Translations under genes and position numbers: made by a program
Origin: Elysia marginata
Taxonomy: Eukaryota > Mollusca > Gastropoda > Plakobranchidae
Length of the DNA stretch: 39,908 nt
Direction of reading: 5' to 3'
Assembly: GCA_019649035.1 (NCBI GenBank)
Contig: BMAT01010620.1
Span: 88,139-128,046, forward strand
Part shown: positions 31,711 through 39,908 of the stretch, piece after piece
Layout of the letters: every line of letters begins with the position of its first letter
How positions within the stretch are numbered: position 1 is the stretch's first letter
Notes under the pieces: generated by a model
The model's database searches: none
Seen by the model: the letters and a program-made list of their open reading frames with translations, nothing else
Told to the model about the DNA's origin: nothing

Positions 31711-34700
31711 CTGAGAAAACATGACAATGAAATACATTATGACCAATGGTATCTCTGAGAAAACATGGCAATGAAACACATTATATTTTCTGGTATCTTC
31801 TTGTTTGTAAAGGCTTGCATTGTATACTGAAAGTGCTATTTTTTTTATCATTCAAAGTTAGATTTTATTTGGCAAGGGAGTCAAAACATCTGAACTGGAC
31901 TGCAACAAGTTTTTTAAACTCTATCAACAATATTTTTAGACTAGGACGAATTTATTACAAGGTCGAAAAGACATCTTCAGATCCAGTTGTTTAAAATGGT
32001 CTTTTCACAATTTTTCCCCAGAAAATACAATTTGTTAGGGTTATTGCTAAATTGTTAACTAAGCTTGAAAACTTTTTTTTTTTTTNGGGGGGGGGGAGAG
32101 ATTTAATCCGTCAAACCATACCAAAATAATACTTTGGGTCTCTTTTAGTTTTGAAACTTTGTGCTTTATGTGCATGCTTTATATCATACATTTTCAGGAC
32201 TTGCTTGTTACAGTAACTTGATTTACTATAAAATAAAGACAAACACTCACCATATAAACAATGACAAAAACTCTGGCCATGGGATACCGCCTCAGAAAGA
32301 CTCCTAATCTGATGCTATAGAAATAGTAACAAATAAGATGTAAAAACGAAGTTGTTGAGTATGAGAGAAATTACATTTTTTTAAAAAAGGGGCACAAGAA
32401 AGGCATCTTAGCTCACTTAAGAAAGATCCTGGAAATTCTATACGGGAAGCTGTACATCATTACTAACAGACATGCCTGAAGCTTGATTCAGATGGGGTTT
32501 TTTTAAACACAATATGCTTGAATCGTTGTAATTTATGTTACCAAAAAAGAGGTAAGGCAACCGATTCTGTGGCTATCAGATGTAATATAATTAAAAAACA
32601 AACACACCATTTACTTGTGTCTGCAAAAAAAAAACAACCTAACATAATTCCTATTCATTTCAATTCACAACACTATTTCACACTATTTTTTTATTGTACT
32701 TTTTTTTATAAATTGATATAATTCTTATTTGCAATTTATTATACTAAGTGTATCTATCTCCACTTAAATTTTTAGCAACTTAATTTTTATCTATACAGTG
32801 TATTTTACATTTGTTTATCATAATATAAATTCATATTAACTTCAACCATTTTTTGATTTCATTTTACCTTACCATACTTTGAAATGCTATCTACCTGAAA
32901 CCATCGATTGAATTGGCTGCTCTCTTCATTCTCCGTGTCACTTCATGGTCAGATGGAACCTCTCGCAAGAACATTGGCAATCTTTGTTTTGCTGCAGAGT
33001 GAAAGGGTCAAGAGAAAAGATAGTTAAGAATTGCAAATAATTGGTACAATAGCTTAAGGAATTTTAAGAACTTTATTGGAAACTTTTATTTAGGCAATGA
33101 TCATTCTAATAATAAATGCAAAATATAGAAAGGAAAACTTTTTTTAGGTAAATTACCCACAATGCTTTGATCGTAAGTTAACCCATTTCATACATTTTCT
33201 GTCCTATTAACCTCACAATCACGAGGAAGTCCTCAGGACCACAAGAATATACAATGAGCACAAGGAATGCAAGAACTTAAATAAAAAAAAAAGGAAATAA
33301 ATTTGTCCAACTGCTGAGACAACTCAAAGCAGTCATTTGATACAGCTTTCTATATTTGTTTCCAAACTACAGTTAAAACCTTATAATTTGAACCTCTAGG
33401 GAAGGAAAAACAACTTTGAATTATTCATATACACAAGGAATCAAGTTCATTTATCTCAGATTATTTTCTGCTCTACTTTTAGTTTAAACTTGTCCTATTT
33501 TCACCTGACCTTTCTTTACACAGACAAACATAGTGATTTTAGATTCAGACACACTTCTATGTACGTTTTGGGATGGCACTTTTGTTCAATGACTGTCTAT
33601 TGTACGACATATATGTTTTACTCAGGCAAAACTGCTTGGGAACCAAAGGAAAATCTTTTACAACGCTCAATATAAACTTCGACTTAATAAGAGAATCAAA
33701 CCCCATTAATTTTGAACTATCAGTGAAAACCAAATATGAAAAAAAACCTCAGGCTTATAAAACTTTGAATTATGAGAACTTAGAATTATAAGACTTCAGT
33801 TTTTAGAGGTTTCCACTGTACTGATTTTGAGATGGACCCTTACGTTAGTAACAAAGCAAATTATTATACTTCGCCACAAAGCAGCTTCTTTCTCTCTCTG
33901 TTTATATTCATGTTTTCCTGTCCCCCAGAAAAAGCTGATGCAACTTTCAATAAAAAAACACCTACAACACTGTAGATTGTTGGAAAACCCCTATCTTAAT
34001 TCATACCATCATCATCATGGTCGTTGACAGCAACAAACTGTGAAGCTGATGGTGCACGTGGAGCAGCACTTTCCAAATCTCGAATTTGACACTGGCAAAA
34101 AAAATGAATAAACTTATCTAAACACAAAATTTCAGCTCGGAAAATTTAAATATTGTAAAGTAAAACTCTTTTAAAATTGATGCATCATTATTCATATGTC
34201 TGAACCATTAAGGGTTATAATGATTATGAAGTCCTCAGTGGCAATGGAGATGGGATGGTTTCTTTTAAGGTCTACTTAACAAATGCAAACAATTTCTAAG
34301 GTGAAGAATTCTTTACATTAAACAGTTTAAAGTTTTTCCGAGTGCATACAATAAATTTTAAAATAGTTTAAACGTACAACAGAGGCAAATCTGCCTTCCA
34401 ACCACCATAGAATATGAAGGAAAGAAAAGGAGGGGGAAAAGCAAATAACAGACAATACATACAGTTGATCATTCCAATATTTTCTTTATTCAAATATAAA
34501 CATGTTTCCCTTTTAAGGGGAATGAGTCGGAAATTGATATTTCAGGTTTTAAGAAAGCGCCCTTTAGAAGTCTAGTTTAACTTCTCTTTCTCTATAATTG
34601 AAATTGAAAAAAGTTTTAACATCTTTTTTTAAGTTATTGACAGCATGAATTAATGAATTTTTTAATGTAAAAGGGGTTTGAAAAATATTTAGTTCAAAAC

Positions 34701-37360
34701 AGCAACTTCTTTGAAGGTTAATTTGCAACATTCCACTCATTCACCCATGATGCCAGACATGTATTCGTATTACCAGTTCCTTTTTTTTTATTTTGTCATG
34801 TAAAGTAATAATTTGATATTTTCTTTATATCTCTTGGTTACAATTTGTTTTCACTGAATTGAAAATACTCGAACTAGAATGTACACCAACCTCCATTCTC
34901 TCAAGCTGTAGGACAAGGGAATTTTTCTCTGTACCCAACGCCTCCAGCACAGTCTGTTTCTGTATGAGGGATTCTGTGAGCGCCCGAACTCTTGACTCAA
35001 GCTCATGTTCTGTGCTGCTGCTCATGCTCTTTGTCATCAGCTTTACGTAAGAGTAAAAAAAATAGGGTTAAGTGTGAGAAAGAGAAAATATAATTCAATT
35101 TGTGAAAACTTTTACGGGTAATAAGGACTACAAGAAATGTGATAAAATAATAAGAATTTAAGAATTGATTTCAATTTTTCTCTTCTCTCTCCCCCACCCC
35201 CCCCCCCCAGATATGATATAATTATCTTCTCAAATTGTGTACCTTCTTGAAATTCAGATAATTTACTACTATACCTGTGCCTTTTTAAAACATCAATTTT
35301 GTAAGACAGTAATGATAAAAAGGTTGTATACTTCATTAAATCACAATCAAAATCTTTTCCTCCATTAAAATTTCCTTAGGATATATTTTTAGCCCTAGAG
35401 GCATTATGGGCCAATCATGTTGGCGGCTCTATAAATGGAATTTTCATTTTTTTATTACTCACACTTATAGAAATCCTGACAAAACAAAAATTTAGGTGTG
35501 ACACTACTAGATTTAAGGAGATGTGAATTTACTATAATGCAATATTGCAGAAAGCTATTAGAAAATAAAAACATTTTCTGAACAGAAAAGTTAAGGATCT
35601 TTTAGTGTTACCTGGTTCCTTAACTTTTCTATCTCTGCCTCACGATGGTTGATTCTGCTTTGAAAGGTAGATTTCTGTTTTGACAACTCCTCTACAGAGA
35701 ATGAATATTCCTTAAAAAAGAAAATTTAATGAAAATATTAAATCTGTGAATGTTACTTCAAAGGATAAGTATCATTTGCAATCAAATAATAAGTCTTATG
35801 ACATGCGTATAGTCTTCCTATTCTCTCAATCACAGTGATAAAGCAACATACCATTTCTCTGTATCAAGCTCATTTTAAATATTTAGATTCACTACCTTTA
35901 TTTAAGACTCAAAAAATACCATTCCCCTAAAAAATAAACAGGTTAAAGTTCATACAAAGAGAAGGCTATTTTACACCTAAATCCTGATAACAGGGATATG
36001 GGCGGTTTATGCACAAGAATAAGAATGTTATGACACCTTAATAAAGTGCTCCGCCTGGCACTGATAACTAACAGCTGCCCTTATAGAATATTTGACAAAA
36101 CAACTAAAAGAGGTAGAAACAACTCGGTCATCGGGCTTAGATTTTTCTATAAATCTTAAGTTTGGTTTTCTATAAATCTTAAGTCTGATGGTTTTCTTTA
36201 GCACTGAAGTCTCAATTTTTTTTTTCAAATTCTCTTGTTTTAACAGTTGTTTTTTTTTTATAGCTGACGAAAACTGCTAAAAAATCAGACTCCCTGCCAA
36301 AATTGGAAAACTTCCATCCCTGTAATATTACTAATAACAACACTAACGTGGACTTGCCCATTCACATAGCTTATTATACCTCTCTTACATTTATAAAAAG
36401 CATACAATCGGCAAGCTTGTCCCTTTATACGAGACATTTCATTATGTGTAAAGAGGCAAAGGTGAAATTCTAATATAACATTTGATGAGATATGTTTTTA
36501 GACTGTTTTGAACTCATTTAAGCTGATGCTCACTGTACACCTAAAGGCAAAGATTTCCGAAAAGGTGGTGCAAAAAGATGAGATAATCTGTATCAGTGTG
36601 TCTTTTAGAGCTTGTCTTAGGTGTTCCGAGCAAGTAATTGTTCCAGAATGGTAGAGAACAAGATGGTACAAACTCAGATCATCATCTAATTCTCTTCAAA
36701 CTTGATTAAACAGTTTCGAACCAGTCACGGAGGATTTCGTCAGGCAAATCGTATTAAAATTACCTTCAAAGTCATGTGAATTGGACCTTTTACCTCAAAC
36801 CTTTTGATTGCATGTTTGGATGAAATTTTACTTTATTTGCCAGAATCATTAATAATTCTCTTTATAATGGTCAGGTGCCTTATTCTTTTAAGAAGGCTTT
36901 AGTTAAGCCTCTTTTGAAAAGTCGACACTTGATCAAAAACAAAACGAAATAAAAAATTACAGGCCTGTTTCAAATCTGCCCTTTTTCTTAAAAGTTCTTG
37001 AGAAGGTTGTTTTAAAACAGTTATGTTGGAATTATTTTTTAGATAATAGAATTTACTGAATATGTATGTTTTTCAAGGATGAAAGTTACCAAAATAGAAA
37101 TAAAACCAACCTGTATCTAGATCTAGAGGCTGAAAACAATTGCAATGCAGAATAAGTGGTTAACCTATAGTGGCACATCCACCATGGTTTATAACTACTC
37201 CTGCTTCACACACAAAGACACTTAGATCTACCTGTTGCTGTTTCAGCAATTCCTGCTCGGCATCATCTCGTCTCCTCTTCTCTTCCTCTAATGAGGCTTC
37301 CAAGGAAGCAATTGTTTCTTGAGAAGTATCACTCTCCTGTTGCAGCTGGTTCTCCACATC
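31615..37360 (-). CDS. GOLGA5: Golgin-84, C-terminal seven exons (5' part outside the window)
   Basis: Golgin-84 is a tail-anchored coiled-coil protein of cis/medial Golgi rims. It binds Rab1 and works with CASP as a tether for intra-Golgi COPI vesicles. Seven exons on the minus strand (37360-37232, 35710-35612, 35040-34891, 34091-34007, 32991-32895, 32314-32251, 31710-31615) join in frame across GT-AG introns to 239 residues and a stop. Diagnostic blocks are SRINHREAEIEKLRNQL, LTESLIQKQTVLEALGTEKN followed by SLVLQLERME, RRMKRAANSID, FSIRLGVFLRRYPMARVFVI and the anchor with LLHLWVLVVMMTYQPEIHSA. In vertebrate golgin-84 (about 731 residues) these are the last coiled coil, the linker and the transmembrane anchor. 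The linker (exon 4 here) is divergent, as it is between known homologues. The upstream two-thirds of the protein were not found before 39908. Confidence 0.95.
31711..31798. repeat. 44-bp tandem duplication spanning the last 3' splice site of golgin-84
   Basis: Units 31711-31754 and 31755-31798 both start CTGAGAAAACATG-CAATGAA and end TGGTATCT, differing at about eight positions without indels. On the minus strand each unit ends in a pyrimidine-rich GCCATGTTTTCTCAG or GTCATGTTTTCTCAG acceptor. Confidence 0.9.
31799..32250 (-). other. Last golgin-84 intron
   Basis: AT-rich. Contains one ambiguous base (N at 32086) between a T-run and a G-run, probably a collapsed homopolymer junction. No element recognised. 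Confidence 0.6.
32251..32314 (-). CDS. GOLGA5: golgin-84 exon with start of the membrane anchor
   Basis: 64 nt encoding (S)IRLGVFLRRYPMARVFVIVY and M, nearly identical to the vertebrate IRLGIFLRRYPIARVFVIIYM. Acceptor TTTCTATAG|C, donor ATG|GTGAGT. Phase 2 in, phase 0 out. Confidence 0.97.
32315..32894 (-). other. Golgin-84 intron
   Basis: About 580 nt, AT-rich, nothing recognised. Confidence 0.6.
32895..32991 (-). CDS. GOLGA5: golgin-84 exon (linker to membrane anchor)
   Basis: 97 nt encoding KQRLPMFLREVPSDHEVTRR and MKRAANSIDGF. MKRAANSID corresponds to the conserved VRKAASSID motif before the anchor. Acceptor TCTGCAG|CA, donor TTTCAG|GTAGAT. Confidence 0.93.
33370..33818. mobile_element. 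TA-flanked MITE, 449 bp, in a golgin-84 intron
   Basis: The left end CAGTTAAAACC (33370-33380) and the inverted right end CAGTGGAAACC (33808-33818) match at 9 of 11 positions, with TA on both outer sides (33368-33369, 33819-33820). Subterminal AATTATAAG/GAATTATGAGAA/TTGAATTATTC motifs repeat near both ends. No transposase; the small open frames inside carry no recognisable domain. The ends suggest a Tc1/pogo-type non-autonomous element. Confidence 0.5.
34007..34091 (-). CDS. GOLGA5: golgin-84 exon (divergent linker)
   Basis: 85 nt encoding CQIRDLESAAPRAPSASQFV and AVNDHDDD. Low conservation, but splice sites and phase (0 in, 1 out) join the two conserved neighbours in frame. Acceptor TTGCCAG|TGT, donor GATG|GTATGA. 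Confidence 0.85.
34092..34696 (-). other. Golgin-84 intron, first part
   Basis: AT-rich intron; nothing recognised before the interspersed repeat at 34697. Confidence 0.6.
34697..34773 (+). repeat. Unnamed interspersed repeat, copy 2
   Basis: Partner of 23486-23561 (AAACAGCAAC, CTTTGAAGGT, CTCATTCAC and AGACAT blocks in the same order). It lies in a golgin-84 intron. Confidence 0.55.
34891..35040 (-). CDS. GOLGA5: golgin-84 exon (conserved coiled coil)
   Basis: 150 nt encoding LMTKSMSSSTEHELESRVRA, LTESLIQKQTVLEALGTEKN and SLVLQLERME, the hallmark golgin-84 block. Acceptor TTACGTAAAG|CTG, donor GAG|GTTGGT, phase 0 at both ends. Confidence 0.97.
35041..35611 (-). other. Golgin-84 intron
   Basis: About 570 nt with a CCCCCACCCCCCCCCCC run near 35192-35209. 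No element recognised. Confidence 0.6.
35612..35710 (-). CDS. GOLGA5: golgin-84 exon (coiled coil)
   Basis: 99 nt encoding EYSFSVEELSKQKSTFQSRI and NHREAEIEKLRNQ, matching the vertebrate EFHYIEEDL...LQSRIKDRDEEIQKLRNQ segment. Acceptor TTTTTTAAG|GAA, donor CAG|GTAACA, phase 0. Confidence 0.96.
35711..36599 (-). other. Golgin-84 intron, part near the exon
   Basis: AT-rich. A 23-bp direct pair (TTTCTATAAATCTTAAGT at about 36144 and 36168) occurs. No coding content seen. Confidence 0.55.
36714..37060 (+). pseudogene. LINE relic: N-terminal RT region of a CR1/L2-type ORF2
   Basis: On the plus strand FEPVTEDFVRQIVLKLPSKS (from 36715), then CLDEILLYL, YSFKKALVKPLLKS and NYRPVSNLPFFLKVLEKVVL follow in the order found at the start of CR1/L2 reverse transcriptases (linker, AxVxPLLKK, NYRPISNLPFLSKxxEKVV). 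Stops and frameshifts interrupt it. It is antisense to golgin-84 and lacks the catalytic motifs, so it is a truncated copy. Confidence 0.8.
37232..37360 (-). CDS. GOLGA5: golgin-84 exon (coiled coil), most upstream exon seen
   Basis: 129 nt encoding DVENQLQQESDTSQETIASL, EASLEEEKRRRDDAEQELLK and QQQ, a strongly charged heptad-like coiled coil. Acceptor GATACACAG|GAT, donor CAG|GTAGAT, phase 0 at both ends. Its place before the LRNQL exon fits the vertebrate order. Confidence 0.93.
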
Positions 37361-37700
37361 CTGTGTATCATTTATTAAATGAATAAAATAAATAACTCAG
37401 TTTTCATGCAAATCAAGGAAAACAGAACAAAATCAGCTATGAAGATGTTCCAAGTCTAAGAAAATTTTTTTTTAAACGGAGATGAAAATCATAACAAACG
37501 TAAAAAATTAAGGCTTTTATACACCCTAATACAGCATTGTAAATAAAATCAATTAATTGAACAAGATCTCTTTGGGGCATTAAAAATAATTTATGACAAA
37601 AAAAAAAACTCTTCAATTTAAGTCCATTTGAGAAATTTAGAAAAATAGCCAGTTGTTGTTCGCTTCAGCCTTTTGAACCCTATTAAAACGAAGGGAAATT
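37361..37700 (-). other. Intron sequence upstream of the last recognised golgin-84 exon
   Basis: No exon recognised. The acceptor at 37361-37362 shows that the gene continues to higher coordinates. Confidence 0.6.
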
Positions 37701-39769
37701 CAGGGTTGCCACTGATATTCAGTGATTGCTCAAGAGGGCTATTTGAGGGCCAATGGAGGTAAAATGAGAGCCCAATTGTAAACTAAGAAGGTGCTGAGAG
37801 GGCGAGATATGACTAAATAAGCAACAGTAGTTACATACTGTTATGTAAAAATCATGAAAACTTTAATCAAATTGACAGAAACAACAAAAAATGAGAAAAA
37901 GTAATAAAAAAAAAAACACCTACTTTGTAAAGATACACAAGACTTATTGCTCATGTCAAAGCTTTTCTCGCATAGAGAACTAAATCTTGCAAAATTAAAC
38001 AATGAACTGGTGTACTTATTAGATAGCTACATCTATATATGTAGAGCTTGGTGAGAGCTTTCTACATGGAAAGAGAACATTTAGTTTTGAAAAAAACAAA
38101 AGAATAGCACGATAAGATCTTTACTAGGGATCAATCTACCATTTTAGATTCGGTACGATGATGTTCTGTCATATGTGTTAATTTATGCTATTTTCTTACT
38201 CTCTTTTATGACCCTCTAACAAGTCATAATTTGGCTCAGCACAGATCTGGATCTAGGTCATGGGTACATTGGATCAACTTGTCCATAAATATGAATTTTT
38301 ACTGTGAATTTGTGATATCATTGCATTCTATGTCTCCAGCATCTTTTTTCTCGATGATGCTTGGTCTAGATCTAGATCTAGTCCTAATCGTTCACAATGG
38401 AATTAGAATCTACCGATGTTTAGCTTGGGTTTGATAGGCATAGTACATGTATAAGGATTCTTGTCATTGAGAAATGTAGATCTAGTTTAAGTTTGTACTC
38501 ATCTTCATCAAACAATCATCTAGATTTGAAACTATATATAAATCTACCCTTGGTTAGTACTTTCTTCTTTCCCCGTTCATTGTTTATAGAGTACCATCCT
38601 AAAATAGTTACTGGAGTTTGTCCTAATTATGTCTATGGACCTGTAGGCACACAATGCACTTTCAGTTTTCCTTTCACTTCCCTTTCAGCATTCTTTTTCA
38701 TTGATGCAGTTAGCATAGCCTTGCCATATTTCAAGGCCAAGGCTACAATGCTGTGCATGCACGGTATGGTCACACGCCATAGTGATCCCCACCCCCAGTT
38801 ACTGTACTGTTACTAGTCATACAGTAGTCATCAAACAATAAAACAATAAAGAAAGGCACCCTTAGATGCAGATAGGTGGCTTCTGTATCCCTACCATCTG
38901 ATTATTGCGAGATACAAGGGCCACGCTCTAAAATCTGAGGCGGGGTCACTCCTTTCCTATCGTTCTATTGTTTGCATTTGAAAGCAACATGCACATCCCT
39001 ATGCACTGACCACAAGCATCAATGGCATAGAGTCGGGTCTTGGACCACAGGAACATGAAGCATTGTGACCTTGACGTAATAAGTTGAACTTCGATATTCT
39101 ACTATTTTCCACAGGCTGTGACACGGCTACTCAGCAAAAAAATGTGCACAATGATAAAAGGAAAATCGGAAATGGGTTACGTTCACTGGCTGCCAAGCCA
39201 TAGGCCTACACAACACACTTTCATATTACTTGACCGGTTGTGGTACACAGTGGGTCTACACGACGTAACATTGTATGGGACCACTTCAATATTGGGATCG
39301 CATCTTCGGGTACAAAACGAAACATTCTGAGTTACCTTGACCTATGCATCAACATGCCGTAGTTTTACGGAAGTTGCCCGTAACCCGTAGTTTTTTCGCA
39401 CCACCGTAATAAACTACAGGCAAACCGTGATGTTGGAAGGTCTGTAAAATAAGCGTAATGACTGTTTTAATTACTATCGAACAACAACTATTAACGATAA
39501 TAATCACTGTTCTTTATAATATTCTATCATTATCAATAAATATCGAACAGGATTTTTGATCGCCCGTCGCAAAATCAAATGAGAATACACAAAGATATCG
39601 GCCGAAAACGAAAGTCCGTCGGGAAAATGTCTCGAGTAGGGCTGAAATGATCCGTAAAGAGGGCAATTCAAGGGCTATTTCAAGCTTTGGACCACCAAGA
39701 GGGCGTTTGGCGGACTTTTTACGGAAAGGCACCTAATACGGGCGATTTACGGGCCCGGCGGCAACCCTG
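37701..39769. mobile_element. Candidate non-autonomous DNA transposon, 2069 bp, 6-bp TSD
   Basis: A 10-bp terminal inverted repeat, CAGGGTTGCC at 37701-37710 and its exact reverse complement at 39760-39769, is flanked by the direct repeat GAAATT on both outer sides (37695-37700, 39770-39775). The right 400 bp contain many CCGTAA/TTACGG/ACGGG motifs (39360-39410, 39651, 39718-39752), like subterminal transposase-binding repeats; the left end lacks them. AGGGCTATTT occurs near both ends. Open frames inside show no transposase. TIR and TSD lengths would fit some hAT-like families, but this is not certain. Confidence 0.55.
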
Positions 39770-39775
39770 GAAATT

Positions 39776-39908
39776 AATGGCTCATGGACATGTGGCTGAT
39801 TTTGGCAACCCAAGATTTGTATTTTTGTATTATTTTGTGCAACATAGCAGGATTGAAACTAGTTTTGAAAAAATGCTCTTCCTTTATGTCCTTACTGATC
39901 TGAAAAAA
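39776..39908. other. Right edge, nothing recognised
   Basis: AT-rich sequence after the candidate transposon. It probably belongs to a golgin-84 intron, but no exon is seen. Confidence 0.5.

Noticed and set aside
35405-35450. CCAAT followed by TATAAA (GGGCCAATCATGTTGGCGGC ... TATAAATGG), a promoter-like arrangement on the plus strand
   Set aside because: It lies inside a golgin-84 intron with no open frame or exon downstream. Such short motifs occur by chance in AT-rich DNA.
38231-39330. Three plus-strand frames of 67-107 codons
   Set aside because: They lie within the candidate transposon but show no transposase motif, and I could not find a splice pattern joining them.
39514-39732. 72-codon minus-strand frame as a possible upstream golgin-84 exon
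   Set aside because: It has no coiled-coil pattern and falls in the TTACGG-rich end of the candidate transposon.
1-39908. CRISPR arrays, operons, prophage or other bacterial features
   Set aside because: The window is spliced animal DNA. No regularly spaced identical repeats with unique spacers exist, and all tandem repeats found are contiguous.

Overview
The window is animal nuclear DNA: AT-rich, intron-rich, full of decayed transposable elements, with GT-AG introns and no operons. It holds two recognisable protein-coding genes arranged tail to tail. Conserved protein sequence identifies both firmly. The taxon is less sure. The protein divergence from vertebrates, the CR1/Rex1-like LINEs and the many CTAGATCTAG and TAGGCCTA palindromes suggest a mollusc, probably a gastropod, but that is an inference.

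Layout. Positions 1-8060 have no coding exon I can support. They hold degenerate tandem repeats (1271-1552, 2486-2704, 3352-4259), a CpG-richer block (about 4860-5720) that could be a promoter region, and a 1.2-kb inverted-repeat element (6153-7327). Positions 8061-21038 are a complete alpha-SNAP gene on the plus strand: nine coding exons, 292 residues, poly(A) signal at 21033. Its introns contain two copies of one Tigger/pogo-like DNA transposon in opposite orientation (8270-8980 and 11724-14239), a CR1/Rex1-like LINE broken by an 835-base assembly gap (15198-17350), two LINE relics and a (TTC)n(CT)n tract. Positions 21040-31440 are intergenic, with a tRNA-derived SINE (21929-22183), a small pogo-like MITE (26564-26729), minisatellites and (GA)n/(GACA)n arrays. 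Positions 31441-37360 on the minus strand are the last seven exons (239 residues) of golgin-84 (GOLGA5), ending in its transmembrane anchor; the rest of the gene lies beyond the right edge or was not recognised. Its introns hold a MITE and a LINE relic. Positions 37701-39769 look like a non-autonomous DNA transposon with a 10-bp terminal inverted repeat and a 6-bp target duplication.

Both genes act in Golgi membrane traffic: golgin-84 tethers COPI vesicles within the Golgi stack, and alpha-SNAP with NSF recycles SNAREs after fusion. Nothing in the sequence shows that they are co-regulated.

I found no convincing new multi-gene system. The observations most worth checking are: the opposed Tigger copies that bracket alpha-SNAP exons 2-3 and could pair in the pre-mRNA; a tandemly duplicated 3' splice site in front of the last golgin-84 exon; the assembly gap that seems to replace only about one codon of a LINE; and several TE families defined here by ends and target duplications.
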